A stretch of DNA of 64,000 nt from CAYYYP01 sp964475985 (GTDB lineage Bacteria; Bdellovibrionota; UBA1018; CAYHWW01). A program made the translations under genes and the position numbers. Where the stretch lies: assembly GCA_964475985.1 (NCBI GenBank), contig CAYYYP010000003.1, positions 75,909 to 139,908 of the forward strand. The letters run 5' to 3'. Numbering within the stretch: the first letter of the stretch is position 1; every line of letters begins with the position of its first letter. Under the pieces are notes generated by a model that was given only the letters and a program-made list of their open reading frames with translations, was not told the DNA's origin and did not search any database. Positions 34,290 to 43,283 of this stretch are shown here, piece after piece.

Positions 34290-35711
34290 TTAAAATGGCG
34301 TATTCACGCGAACGCCACCGTTTTTATTCATGAATGGCGCGAGTGGAGCCAGCCCCGCCTGAGGCGTCATATAAAAAGGCAATCCATTGCCAAGCGTAGG
34401 CGCGGCACTGATGTGCTTGAAGCTTTCATATTCCCGAGAAGCAAGCTCCATGAAAACCACGCTGCTGGCCACCGCCAGATTGTATTGGAATTTAAGCTGG
34501 GCTTGAATGGCGCGGTTGCCAATGAATCCTGAACAATCGCGCACCGTCAGATAGGAACCGTCCGGAAATACGGAAGTCACCGAATCGTCTTTTTCCGAAG
34601 TGGTGCCCCATCTCCACCGCGCCGAAATCTTCGCAATTTCCGTCATGCGCTGAGTGATGCCCTTGGGTTTAGTAACTTGAAGGGCCGGCAAGCTCGCAAT
34701 GAGGCTAGCGATTAATGCCGGGTCGTAGAAAGTTTGACAGCGATTAAAATCTTCTAGGAAAGTGCCTCGTTCATAATCTGAGAGGGGGATCCCTTGACCT
34801 CCGTTGCAGATCAACTGGTCTAAATAAAGTTCCATTTCGGGGTGACAATAGGAAGCAATGCCTTGGGTGTGATGAGGCATGCCCATGTCTTGAATCATAT
34901 GTAAGGCAAGGCCAAATACATCAAGGGCACGGGGCCTACCCATAACCTCCGCTCGCCAATAATATCTGGATAAAGTTCGTTCAGAAAGCGGGCCACTGAT
35001 GAGTGGAAGCCTCTCACTCCAACTGTCTAAAAAAGTTTTTGCTGCGCGATCCGATGAGATTAACGTGCGATAGGACAGTTCCGAAGGTACGGAGGCGGGG
35101 GGAAATACCGCATTTGTGGGGTCGTTGTTTCCAAAAAAGAAGACATTCCAATCAGAATTCGTACCTCTGAATCCTAACTTGTACGGGGGTAAAGTAAATC
35201 CGTGGGAGGGATGTTCTACATTATGACCACCCAATGCCGGTGAGACGGCACCTACGATGCGGGCTGAAAAAGTTGCAAGGAGGCTGTCATTTCCGGTGCC
35301 ACTGGTATGTCGGTAAGCGTAACCGTCGTTCTCCCAAAAGGTTCCTTGATCCACAACATTGAGGTGGTGAAAGAGAGTTGTAAAAATACTGACGCCGGAA
35401 TCGCTGGTACCACCGGCAACATTAGTATGCAGGGCACCCGTTATCCATAAATCCGGCCGAAAATCTGCATCCACGATGGCGCGGATCAGGAGCTGCTTGG
35501 TGAGGTGTTTCTCCGCCTCCGTGCCGCCTAGCCAAATTCCGGATGCGGGGGAAAGTCGTGAATAATTTTCTAAGTAATGAAATGCACTATGGGTGACTTG
35601 TGAATGCGTCAGACTATTGAAGGCAAACGCTGGAGAATAGGCCAAAAATAACAAAATCGCACTGAACTTTAAAGATGGTGCGGCAATCCATCGCCGCAGA
35701 ATTCTCGTCAT
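34290..35711 (-). CDS. Secreted zinc-dependent phospholipase C-like protein
   Basis: 473 residues from the ATG at 35711; a GTG at 35720 is also possible, but AGGCGG lies nearer the proper distance from the ATG. A signal peptide ends near LAYSPAFA, cut before FNSLTHSQVTH. Histidines of that N-terminal segment together with LALHMIQDMGMPHHTQG (H271, D275, H280/H281) match the pattern of zinc-dependent phospholipase C and S1/P1 nuclease folds. Here the N-terminal residue, His and Asp ligands are spread over several helices. Another histidine group (GGHNVEHPSHG) may add ligands. The family call is from motif reading, not alignment. It faces the EEP hydrolase and is divergent from pyrF. Confidence 0.62.
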   Translation of the reverse strand: MTRILRRWIAAPSLKFSAILLFLAYSPAFAFNSLTHSQVTHSAFHYLENYSRLSPASGIWLGGTEAEKHLTKQLLIRAIVDADFRPDLWITGALHTNVAGGTSDSGVSIFTTLFHHLNVVDQGTFWENDGYAYRHTSGTGNDSLLATFSARIVGAVSPALGGHNVEHPSHGFTLPPYKLGFRGTNSDWNVFFFGNNDPTNAVFPPASVPSELSYRTLISSDRAAKTFLDSWSERLPLISGPLSERTLSRYYWRAEVMGRPRALDVFGLALHMIQDMGMPHHTQGIASYCHPEMELYLDQLICNGGQGIPLSDYERGTFLEDFNRCQTFYDPALIASLIASLPALQVTKPKGITQRMTEIAKISARWRWGTTSEKDDSVTSVFPDGSYLTVRDCSGFIGNRAIQAQLKFQYNLAVASSVVFMELASREYESFKHISAAPTLGNGLPFYMTPQAGLAPLAPFMNKNGGVRVNTPF

Positions 35712-35900
35712 GAGAAACACCGCCTGTCAAACCATTATGAGCTTGATGGGCCGCGTCGGAAAGTGGGAGCGGAAAGTAGCATGCAAAAATTGCCTACCTG
35801 AGTATCGCCAGAGGGGAGGCTAGCATTTGTTTGAAAAGGGACTTTTAAAACTGACCCATCAGATCAATAGTGGGGAAACTAATTTGATGCGGAGGGACCT

Positions 35901-36710
35901 GTGTTCACCGAAATTCTAAAGCACCGCTGGACTGAGGAAAATTCTCTTTTATGCGTAGGGCTCGATCCGGAAATTAAAAATTTCCCGGAGAATATCCGGG
36001 CTATGAAGCATCCAATCTTTGAGTTCAACAAACGCATCATCGACGCCACCGCTGATTTGGTTTGTGCATTCAAGCCACAGATCGCCCATTATGCAGCGCA
36101 AAACGCTGAGGATCAGCTGAAGATGACCATTGATTATATCCATGATGTTCACCCAGGCGTTCCGGTAATTTTAGATTCTAAACGTGGCGACATCGGAAGT
36201 ACGGCCCAAATGTATGCTCTTGAAGCCTTTGAGAGATACCGTGCAGATGCCGTGACCGTGAATCCTTACCTCGGTCATGACTCCCTGCTTCCTTTTCTAA
36301 AATACGTCGACAAGGGGGTGATTTTGCTTTGCCGCACTTCCAATCCAGGCGCCAAAGACCTTCAGGATCTACCGGTGGGCGAAGGAAAACTTTTTCACAA
36401 AGTAGCGGAGCTCGCCGCCAAGAAGTGGAATGCAAACCAAAACATTTTATTGGTAGTTGGCGCAACTTACCCCACGGAACTCAAGGAAGTACGGAGCATT
36501 GTGGACGAAATGCCGCTTTTGCTGCCGGGCGTTGGCGCTCAAGGAGCGGATGTTTCAGCCGCGGTGAAAAGTGGAAAGGATTCCTGCGGTGGCGGTTTGA
36601 TTATCAGTTCGACTCGGGCCATTATTTACTCTAGCAGTGGGCCGGATTTTGCTGACGCCGCACGAAAGGCTGCGGAGGCTTTAAAAACCGAAATCAATAA
36701 AGCGCGTTAG
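35901..36710 (+). CDS. pyrF: Orotidine-5'-phosphate decarboxylase, type 2
   Basis: 269 residues starting at GTG 35901, with GGAGGGAC five bases before it. It converts OMP to UMP, the last step of pyrimidine synthesis. The type-2 signature ILDSKRGDIGSTAQMYA carries the catalytic Asp-Lys-Asp residues; LCVGLDPE opens the barrel, LLCRTSNPGA and LLPGVGAQGAD form the phosphate side, and SSTRAI precedes the phosphate-gripping helix. Type-2 PyrF is found in actinobacteria, myxobacteria and related groups. It lies 32 bases upstream of the sensor kinase in the same direction. Confidence 0.95.
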   Translation: MFTEILKHRWTEENSLLCVGLDPEIKNFPENIRAMKHPIFEFNKRIIDATADLVCAFKPQIAHYAAQNAEDQLKMTIDYIHDVHPGVPVILDSKRGDIGSTAQMYALEAFERYRADAVTVNPYLGHDSLLPFLKYVDKGVILLCRTSNPGAKDLQDLPVGEGKLFHKVAELAAKKWNANQNILLVVGATYPTELKEVRSIVDEMPLLLPGVGAQGADVSAAVKSGKDSCGGGLIISSTRAIIYSSSGPDFADAARKAAEALKTEINKAR

Positions 36711-36742
36711 CTTTTATTTGTAAGAGGTACTTAAGCAAGAAA

Positions 36743-38401
36743 ATGAGATCCCTGATTCAGTCTCGTTGGAGAAACTCATCCATTGCCCATAAGTTGTATT
36801 TCGTAGTTGGAATCATGGCTGTCTTGATTTCTGTAGAACTTCTCACTTTGCGTTTTGCGGTTCGTCATTTATCGGCGGTTAGGGCTTTTGTGGAAGGCGA
36901 AGGCACTTGGTCTAAGGCCCAAAAAAATGCCGCCTTTAGCCTTCAGCGTTACGGCGCCACGCGACAAGAAGAAGATTACCAAGCGTTCTTAAATTTTCTC
37001 ACAATCCCAGAAGGGGACCATCAGGCCAGGGTAGAACTTCTGAAGCCCAATCCCGATTTGAACCTAGTGCGCCAGGGTTTTTTACGAGGCCAGATCCACC
37101 CCGATGATATTGGACCAATGATCGACCTTCTCCAGCGTTTTTACTGGATCAGTTACTTGAGCCGAGCCATTGCATTGTGGAGCAGGGGCGATGAACTGAT
37201 GAAGGAATTCAAGGAAGATGGCCAAACTTTTCACCGCCTGCTCAATGACAAAAACGCTGATCCAAAAGTTTTGCATGCCACGATGGCTCATCTTAGTAAG
37301 CTCAATGATGACCTTACCCAAATTGAGGCACAATTCTCCAATGCCCTTGGCGAAGGTTCACGTTGGCTTGAACGTATCGTCGTTTCGGTGCTCTTCTTTG
37401 CCGTGCTTTTGGTCGAAACCATAGGCCTTACGTTAACTTTTCTCACCAGCCGCATGATATCCCGCGGACTTTCACGTTTGAACATGGCGGCAGATAAGAT
37501 TGGACACGGGAACTTTACTCATCGCTTAGAAGTTCAGTCGGTTGACGAAATCGGGATGCTCTCAGCTTCCGTCAACAAAATGGGAGATTTGCTGCAAAAG
37601 TCCTATGGGGATTTAGAGCGCAGGGTCGCGGAACGCACTGTGGAATTGTCAACCATGGCGGCGGAGAACGTCAAGCTTTACGAAGAAGCCAGGGCCGCCG
37701 TGATTGTGCGTGAGGATTTTTTGTCCATTGCATCCCACGAACTGAAAACACCGCTCACTTCACAATGCTTGCAACTTGAATTGTTGTTGATGCAAATTAG
37801 GTCGGCTCCGGAGACGCCTCATCTCCTAAAGATCAAAGATCTCACCCTACGGGCCCTCAGTTCGGCAAAACGGCAAGCTGTGCTGGTGGATAAATTGATG
37901 GATGTCACCCGACTGCGTGCGGGAAAATTTGAAACTTCATTTGAGCTCTGCGATTTAACGGCCATCATCCGGGATGTGATTACGATGATCAACCCTTCCG
38001 CTTCTCGTAGCGGCAACATTGAGTTTCGGTCCGAAGGGCCGATTTATCTGGAAATGGACCCCACTCGGATAGGCCAGGTCATCACGAATTTGATTTCGAA
38101 TGCAAAGAAGTATGGCAACGGACAGCTAGTTTTTGTAGAGGCAAAGGCGAATTCCTCCGAGGCTACCGTGGTAGTGAAGGATTCGGGGCGGGGTATTGCG
38201 CCATCGGAGCAAGAAAAAATCTTTGGCCGATTTGAACGTATACTCGGCGATAAAAATATTTCTGGTTTAGGTTTAGGGCTCTATATCACCCGACAGATCA
38301 TTGAGGCCCACGGTGGTACCATTTCTTTAGAAAGCGAGGAAGGCAAGGGCTCTACTTTCTCCATCGTTCTGCCGCTGCAGCGCCGCGGAACTTCGTCCTG
38401 A
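36743..38401 (+). CDS. Membrane sensor histidine kinase (HAMP, HisKA, HATPase)
   Basis: 552 residues. TM1 lies at about 18-38, a periplasmic four-helix-type sensor region at about 39-210, and TM2 at 211-234. HAMP follows (235-290, with SRGLSRLNMAADKIGHGNFTHRL) and then a coiled segment. HisKA has the phosphoacceptor H332 in SIASHELKTPLTS; the ATPase domain has an N box (QVITNLISNAKKYG), G1 (VKDSGRGIAPSE), F box (IFGRFERI) and G2 (GLGLGLYITRQI). No response regulator is adjacent. Its stop is followed 9 bases later by a strong stem-loop shared with gltA. Confidence 0.92.
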   Translation: MRSLIQSRWRNSSIAHKLYFVVGIMAVLISVELLTLRFAVRHLSAVRAFVEGEGTWSKAQKNAAFSLQRYGATRQEEDYQAFLNFLTIPEGDHQARVELLKPNPDLNLVRQGFLRGQIHPDDIGPMIDLLQRFYWISYLSRAIALWSRGDELMKEFKEDGQTFHRLLNDKNADPKVLHATMAHLSKLNDDLTQIEAQFSNALGEGSRWLERIVVSVLFFAVLLVETIGLTLTFLTSRMISRGLSRLNMAADKIGHGNFTHRLEVQSVDEIGMLSASVNKMGDLLQKSYGDLERRVAERTVELSTMAAENVKLYEEARAAVIVREDFLSIASHELKTPLTSQCLQLELLLMQIRSAPETPHLLKIKDLTLRALSSAKRQAVLVDKLMDVTRLRAGKFETSFELCDLTAIIRDVITMINPSASRSGNIEFRSEGPIYLEMDPTRIGQVITNLISNAKKYGNGQLVFVEAKANSSEATVVVKDSGRGIAPSEQEKIFGRFERILGDKNISGLGLGLYITRQIIEAHGGTISLESEEGKGSTFSIVLPLQRRGTSS

Positions 38402-38410
38402 AATAGAAAG

Positions 38411-38436
38411 AGCCGTCATTTTTGCAAATGACGGCT
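38411..38436. terminator. Bidirectional stem-loop between kinase and gltA
   Basis: A perfect 11-bp inverted repeat (AGCCGTCATTT / AAATGACGGCT) with a 4-base loop lies between two convergent genes, 9 bases after the kinase stop and 33 bases after the gltA stop. On the minus strand it is followed by a T-rich stretch (CTCTTTCTATTT), which suits termination of gltA; on the plus strand the tail is poor in T. Confidence 0.75.
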
Positions 38437-38469
38437 CCCGCTAGATTTCAGCTTTTATGAGTTACTAGT

Positions 38470-39789
38470 TTATGCGGCTTTTTTCTGGTTTCCACGTTGC
38501 GCAACCGGCGTAACACTTTGGTCGGTAAGTCCGGTGTAGATCTGACGGGGACGACCAATTTTTGTGGTGCCGCCCTCGTTCATTTCCTTCCAGTGAGCGA
38601 TCCAACCGGGAAGGCGCCCTAGGGCGAACATCACCGTGAACATTTCCGTGGGAATTCCCAAAGCGCTGTAAATAATACCGCTGTAAAAATCCACATTGGG
38701 ATACAGTTTTTTATCGATGAAATACTTGTCTTTAAGCGCAGCCGCCTCCAACCGTTTTGCAATGTCCAGCAATGGGTTTGCGGTGCCAAGTCTAGCTAGA
38801 ACCAGGTCACAAGCCTTTTTAATGATGGAAGCTCTGGGGTCAAAGTTTTTATAAACTCGGTGACCAAATCCCATCAAACGAAAGCTTGAGGTTTTGTCTT
38901 TGGCTAAGGCTACATATTTATCCACGTTGCCTCCGTCCGCATGAATTTCCTGTAGCATTTCCATAACGGCTTGGTTGGCGCCACCATGCAGCGGTCCCCA
39001 AAGTGCACCAATGCCGGCGGCGATGGATGCATATAGATTTGCTCCACTGCTTCCGACCATGCGTACCGTGGAGGTGCTGCAGTTTTGCTCGTGATCTGCG
39101 TGAAGGATCAAAAGCAAATTCAACGCGTCAGAAATTTCTGCAGAGACTTTATAGTCACGGCCTTTTTCCGAAAACATCATATGCATGAAGTTGGCGCAAT
39201 AATCGAGGTCCGTGCGAGGTTGCACTAAAGGCAACCCGCGAGAGGCACGGTACGCAAAAGCGGCTATCAGCGGAAGTTTTGCGATCAAACGGATAATATT
39301 TGCTTCCACTTGATCACGGTTTGCGGGATCCAAGGAATCTTGGTGATAGGTCGAAAGGGCTGAAACCATGGAACTCAAAACTGCCATGGGATGGGCATCC
39401 TTTGGGACGGTGCCAAAAAATTTCGTGAAATTTTCGGGTAGCGACGCTTGTTTTTCGATTTTCGCTGAGAATTGTTTCAGCTCGTCTTGAGTAGGTAAGT
39501 GTCCATAGATCAGCAAAAAACTGGTTTCCAGAAAGTTTGTTTTTTCGGCCAGCTGCTCAATGGGAATTCCGCGATAACGCAATACGCCCTTTTCACCATC
39601 TAAGAAGGTGATCTTGCTTTGGCAAGTTGAGGTATTGGCATAACCATTGTCCATGGTGACGAGACCGCTTTGGTCTCTGAGTTTTGAGATGTCAAAAGCT
39701 CGCTCCTGTTCGGTTCCCTCGATTACGGGGAATTCCCATTGCTTGCCTTCAAACTCTAATTTTACGGACTTACCTTTATTCTCGCTCAT
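38470..39789 (-). CDS. gltA: Citrate synthase (type II)
   Basis: 439 residues, the length of the hexameric Gram-negative enzyme. It condenses acetyl-CoA and oxaloacetate. Motifs are LRYRGIPIEQLAE, HADHEQNCSTSTVRMVGSSGANLYASI (active-site His), GPLHGGANQAV, MGFGHRVYKNFDPRA (active-site His and Arg) and DFYSGIIYSALGIP with the catalytic Asp. The N-terminal strand-rich extension (KSVKLEFEGKQWEFPVIEG) is that of the type II, NADH-regulated form. A GGGAG sequence sits about 9 bases before the ATG. It is divergent from the cation antiporter and ends at a strong stem-loop. Confidence 0.97.
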   Translation of the reverse strand: MSENKGKSVKLEFEGKQWEFPVIEGTEQERAFDISKLRDQSGLVTMDNGYANTSTCQSKITFLDGEKGVLRYRGIPIEQLAEKTNFLETSFLLIYGHLPTQDELKQFSAKIEKQASLPENFTKFFGTVPKDAHPMAVLSSMVSALSTYHQDSLDPANRDQVEANIIRLIAKLPLIAAFAYRASRGLPLVQPRTDLDYCANFMHMMFSEKGRDYKVSAEISDALNLLLILHADHEQNCSTSTVRMVGSSGANLYASIAAGIGALWGPLHGGANQAVMEMLQEIHADGGNVDKYVALAKDKTSSFRLMGFGHRVYKNFDPRASIIKKACDLVLARLGTANPLLDIAKRLEAAALKDKYFIDKKLYPNVDFYSGIIYSALGIPTEMFTVMFALGRLPGWIAHWKEMNEGGTTKIGRPRQIYTGLTDQSVTPVAQRGNQKKAA

Positions 39790-39871
39790 AAATAAATACT
39801 CCCTGCGCTAAGTGGCGCTCAGAAAAACGAAATAGACGCGTGAAGTATTATCGGTCCTAGCGGTAAAAAAC

Positions 39872-39900
39872 TTGAGTGGATTTTTGCTGAGACTTTATAA
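39872..39900 (+). promoter_or_regulatory. Sigma70-type promoter candidate for the CPA2 antiporter
   Basis: TTGAGT (39872-39877) and TTATAA (39895-39900) are separated by exactly 17 bases and lie 24 bases before the ATG at 39924, with GGAGG at 39907-39911. Both hexamers are close to TTGACA/TATAAT. This is sequence reading only. Confidence 0.5.
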
Positions 39901-39923
39901 GCACTTGGAGGCAAGATTGGCCT

Positions 39924-42152
39924 ATGCACCTCTCGCCGTTAATTCAAGACTTGGCCCTTATCCTCATTTCGGCGGCCGTAGTGACGTTGCTTTTTAAAAA
40001 AATGAAGCAGCCCGTAGTGCTTGGTTATTTGATCGCCGGATTTTTGGTAGGGCCTAATTTTCAATTTTTTCCGTCCATTCAGGATCCTAAGAACATCGCA
40101 ATATGGGCGGAAATTGGCGTTATTTTCATGCTTTTTGGTTTGGGGCTGGAGTTCAATTTCAAAAAACTCGCCAAAGTGGGGCGGTCCGCAACTATTACGG
40201 CGGGGTTTGAAGTTTTTTGCATGTTGGCCATCGGTTATTTCACAGGCCGGTTTTTGGGGTGGTCGAGAATCGACAGTCTCTTTTTGGGGGGCATCCTTTC
40301 AATTTCCTCCACCACCATCATCGTAAAGGCGTTTGAAGAGCTTGGGCTTAAGGGAAAGGAATTTGTCCCGTTGGTGTTCGGCGTGCTCATTGTGGAAGAC
40401 CTCATTGCGATATTATTGCTCGTTCTATTTTCCTCCATTGCGGCAACACAGAGCCTTTCCGGTATAGAGGTTGTGTTTTCCGGCCTTCGTTTAGGCTTTT
40501 TTCTAGTGTTCTGGTTCTTGCTTGGAATCTATTTCCTTCCCGTATTCCTGCGGCGTTTTCAAAAATTTTTATCCGACGAAACTATGCTCATCGTTTCTTT
40601 AGGACTTTGTTTGATCATGGTTATGATCACAAATTTTGTGGGGTTTTCACCGGCGCTTGGCGCTTTCATAATGGGTTCGTTGTTAGCAGAAACTTCCCAA
40701 GGTCATCGCATTGAACGATTATTGGTGCCGGTGAAAAATCTTTTTTCCGCCGTATTTTTTGTGTCCATCGGCATGTTGATCAACGTGGAAACCGTAATGG
40801 AGCATTATCCCACCATTGCCGTGATTTTTGTCGTGACTATCCTGGGGAAATTCCTGAGTACGTTCTTAGGCTCCTTGCTTTCCGGAAAGAACCTGAAAGT
40901 TTCCGTCCAATCCGGAATGAGCCTTGCGCAAATTGGCGAATTTTCATTCATCATTGCGACTTTGGGCGCCACCATCGGAGTGACCAGTGGGTTTGTTTAC
41001 CCAGTGGCCGTTGCGGTATCCGCGCTTACGACTTTTACCACTCCCTACCTCATTAAATATTCCCCGCAGTTCGCCGGATGCCTTCAAAGACGGTTGCCAG
41101 AGAATTTGAAGGAATTTCTTCTTTCCTATGAGAAGACGCTCCAGTTACCTACCGAAAAAGGTATTTTCACTGTCTTCTGGCAAGCCTACGGACTTAAGAT
41201 TATTTTGAATTCTACCATGGTGTTAGCGATAACCTTTGGGGTCAGTCGCGTTCTGCTTCCGCGCCTTGGGGGCAGTGGCAATAGTTCCAGCGTGATAAAT
41301 TTCATCTCTTGCGTCTTGGCATTGATATTCGCTGCCCCCTTTTTATGGGCGATTTTTTTGGGCCCACCGGCCAAAGTCACGGCTGAGGACGAAAACCTTG
41401 CGCATCAATTGAAACGTTTGAGAGTTGGAGTGATCATTTTTCGTTTTGCTTGCGGGCTTGCACTCATTGGTTTCATCGTCAGTAATTTCGAATCCATTTT
41501 GGCCTTGCCGGGCGTTATATTCGCGATTCTTGCGGTTACCGCAATATTCTTCTTAAGTCGGTTTTCTGCTCCCGTTTACCGGCGGATTGAAAATCGTTTT
41601 TTGTCGAATCTCATCGAAAATGAGCGAGGGGCCTCCGAAAAAAGTACAATTCTGCCTATCCTGGCGCCGTGGGACATGACCCTTGCAGAGTTAACCGTGT
41701 CTCCGCACTCAACCCTCATCGCGAAGTCTTTGCAGGACTCCGGCCTTAAAGAAAAATTCGGAGTGACCATCACCATGATTGAGCGAGGTAAACGAAGGAT
41801 ATTGGCTCCCCACCACATGGAATTATTATTACCTTATGATCGTCTTTTTCTCATCGGAACCGATGGGCAAATCGCTGCCGTACGGTCTCTAGTAGAGCCT
41901 GCGGAAAGTGAATTTCCCCTTTCTCAGCATTCCATTGGCCTAAGATCTCATTCTGTAAAGGCGTCCGATGCTTTTACAAACAAGTCGCTACGAGATTCGG
42001 GAATTAGGGAAACGTTCAACGGGCTCATCGTAGGCATTGAGCGGGAAGGGAAGCGGTATTTGAGTCCGGATCCGAATATGGTCCTCATGGCGGGCGATTT
42101 GATATGGGTGGTGGGCGATGATGTTCTCTTGAAGAAGATTTCTGGTTCCTAG
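39924..42152 (+). CDS. CPA2-family cation:proton antiporter with two RCK_C (TrkA-C) domains
   Basis: 742 residues. The N-terminal 390 residues are a KefB-like antiporter with about twelve membrane segments (QPVVLGYLIAGFLVGP, GLGLEFNFKKL, GGILSISSTTIIVKAFEELG, FSPALGAFIMGSLLAET). A second group of hydrophobic segments (about 420-575) follows. Two TrkA-C-like domains come last: about 583-665 (WDMTLAELTVSPHSTLIAKSL) and about 670-742 (GDLIWVVGDD at the end). No TrkA-N Rossmann domain with its glycine-rich loop is visible, unlike KefB/KefC. It probably exchanges K+ or Na+ for H+ across the inner membrane, with gating through ligand binding to the C-terminal domains. Confidence 0.88.
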   Translation: MHLSPLIQDLALILISAAVVTLLFKKMKQPVVLGYLIAGFLVGPNFQFFPSIQDPKNIAIWAEIGVIFMLFGLGLEFNFKKLAKVGRSATITAGFEVFCMLAIGYFTGRFLGWSRIDSLFLGGILSISSTTIIVKAFEELGLKGKEFVPLVFGVLIVEDLIAILLLVLFSSIAATQSLSGIEVVFSGLRLGFFLVFWFLLGIYFLPVFLRRFQKFLSDETMLIVSLGLCLIMVMITNFVGFSPALGAFIMGSLLAETSQGHRIERLLVPVKNLFSAVFFVSIGMLINVETVMEHYPTIAVIFVVTILGKFLSTFLGSLLSGKNLKVSVQSGMSLAQIGEFSFIIATLGATIGVTSGFVYPVAVAVSALTTFTTPYLIKYSPQFAGCLQRRLPENLKEFLLSYEKTLQLPTEKGIFTVFWQAYGLKIILNSTMVLAITFGVSRVLLPRLGGSGNSSSVINFISCVLALIFAAPFLWAIFLGPPAKVTAEDENLAHQLKRLRVGVIIFRFACGLALIGFIVSNFESILALPGVIFAILAVTAIFFLSRFSAPVYRRIENRFLSNLIENERGASEKSTILPILAPWDMTLAELTVSPHSTLIAKSLQDSGLKEKFGVTITMIERGKRRILAPHHMELLLPYDRLFLIGTDGQIAAVRSLVEPAESEFPLSQHSIGLRSHSVKASDAFTNKSLRDSGIRETFNGLIVGIEREGKRYLSPDPNMVLMAGDLIWVVGDDVLLKKISGS

Positions 42153-42209
42153 CGCTAGGTAGGAAGATGCCACATTGCCCTCGCGGCAACACTGTGTTTA
42201 AAAAATAGA

Positions 42210-43283
42210 ATGCCTTACAAAGTGGAGCTCCCCTTCGTTACGATTCTAAAAATTCTTCTCGCGGTCTTGTTCGCTTTTGCAGCAATTGAGCTTGCTCCGC
42301 TGTGCATGTGGCTTTTCATGGCAGTTCTACTGGCGGTCACTCTAGACCCCCTGGTGGAACGATTTGAAAAAAAGGGGCTTCCGCGTTGGACGGGCATTCT
42401 TACTATTACTTTGATGTTGCTTGGCCTTTTAGTTTTTTTAGCCTTGGTGGTGCTGCCGTCCTTGGCCGAACAGGTGTCAAACCTGGCGCAAAAAATTCCG
42501 CAGATGCGTAACGATATGCTTTCTAAGCTGCCGGAAAATGGCATATTGCGGGAAGCGGCGGAGAAATTCCTGCAGACCAGCTTCAAGCCCGAGGATGTTT
42601 CCAAATGGATGCCAGAACTCATGTCGGCGGGCCAAGTCGCGCTTAACGGTTTTTTTCAACTCTTCGTAATTCTAGTATTTGCGATTTACATGCTGATTGA
42701 CGGCAAAAGCATATTGAAATGGTTTTTTGCATTTTTCTCTTCGCCTACTCGAGTGAGGCTGCACGCTACCGCCCAGGAAGTATCCGAAATCATGTTCGCC
42801 TACGTAGCGGGTCAATTGATCACTTCAGGTCTTTGTGCCCTATTCTCCTACATAATACTTATGGTTTTAAAAGTTCCGGCGGCCCTCATGCTTGCGCTCT
42901 TGGCCGGAGTTTTTGACATCCTGCCCATGTTAGGTTTCTTTTTATCATTGGCCCCGGCCGTACTTTTGGCACTCACGGTATCGGGCCAAACCGCATTTTT
43001 AGTCCTGGGTCTCTACCTTCTTTATAACGCCATAGAAAATTATTTGATCATTCCCAAAGTGTACGGCGATCGCTTAAGGCTTACGACTTTGACCGTACTC
43101 ATTTCGCTCCTGGTCGCTTCGACCCTTGCGGGGGTTGGCGGTGCCATTGCCGTTCTGCCCATCGTAGCGTCTTATCCCATCATTGAGCGGATCTGGCTTA
43201 TTGATTGGTTGGGCGAGAAGGTCATCGCTAAGCACGAGCAGCAAAAAAATGAAGAAGCTGAAAAGCCAGTTAAGATTCAGTAG
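42210..43283 (+). CDS. AI-2E/PerM-family membrane transporter
   Basis: 357 residues with about seven or eight hydrophobic segments in the AI-2E arrangement. An N-terminal pair with LDPLVERFEKKGLPRWTGI between them is followed by a large amphipathic loop (EQVSNLAQKIPQMRND...) and a C-terminal set containing VYGDRLRLTTLTVLISLL and GGAIAVLPIVASYPII. The PKVYGDRL-type segment is a family hallmark. Members move autoinducer-2, Na+ or unknown substrates; the substrate is not deducible. It lies 57 bases after the antiporter and converges with the next gene, overlapping it by 14 bases. Confidence 0.87.
   Translation: MPYKVELPFVTILKILLAVLFAFAAIELAPLCMWLFMAVLLAVTLDPLVERFEKKGLPRWTGILTITLMLLGLLVFLALVVLPSLAEQVSNLAQKIPQMRNDMLSKLPENGILREAAEKFLQTSFKPEDVSKWMPELMSAGQVALNGFFQLFVILVFAIYMLIDGKSILKWFFAFFSSPTRVRLHATAQEVSEIMFAYVAGQLITSGLCALFSYIILMVLKVPAALMLALLAGVFDILPMLGFFLSLAPAVLLALTVSGQTAFLVLGLYLLYNAIENYLIIPKVYGDRLRLTTLTVLISLLVASTLAGVGGAIAVLPIVASYPIIERIWLIDWLGEKVIAKHEQQKNEEAEKPVKIQ

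Noticed and set aside
42215..42622. 135-codon frame antisense to the AI-2E transporter gene
   Set aside because: Fully inside a clear gene on the other strand; Ser/Arg-rich shadow with no family.
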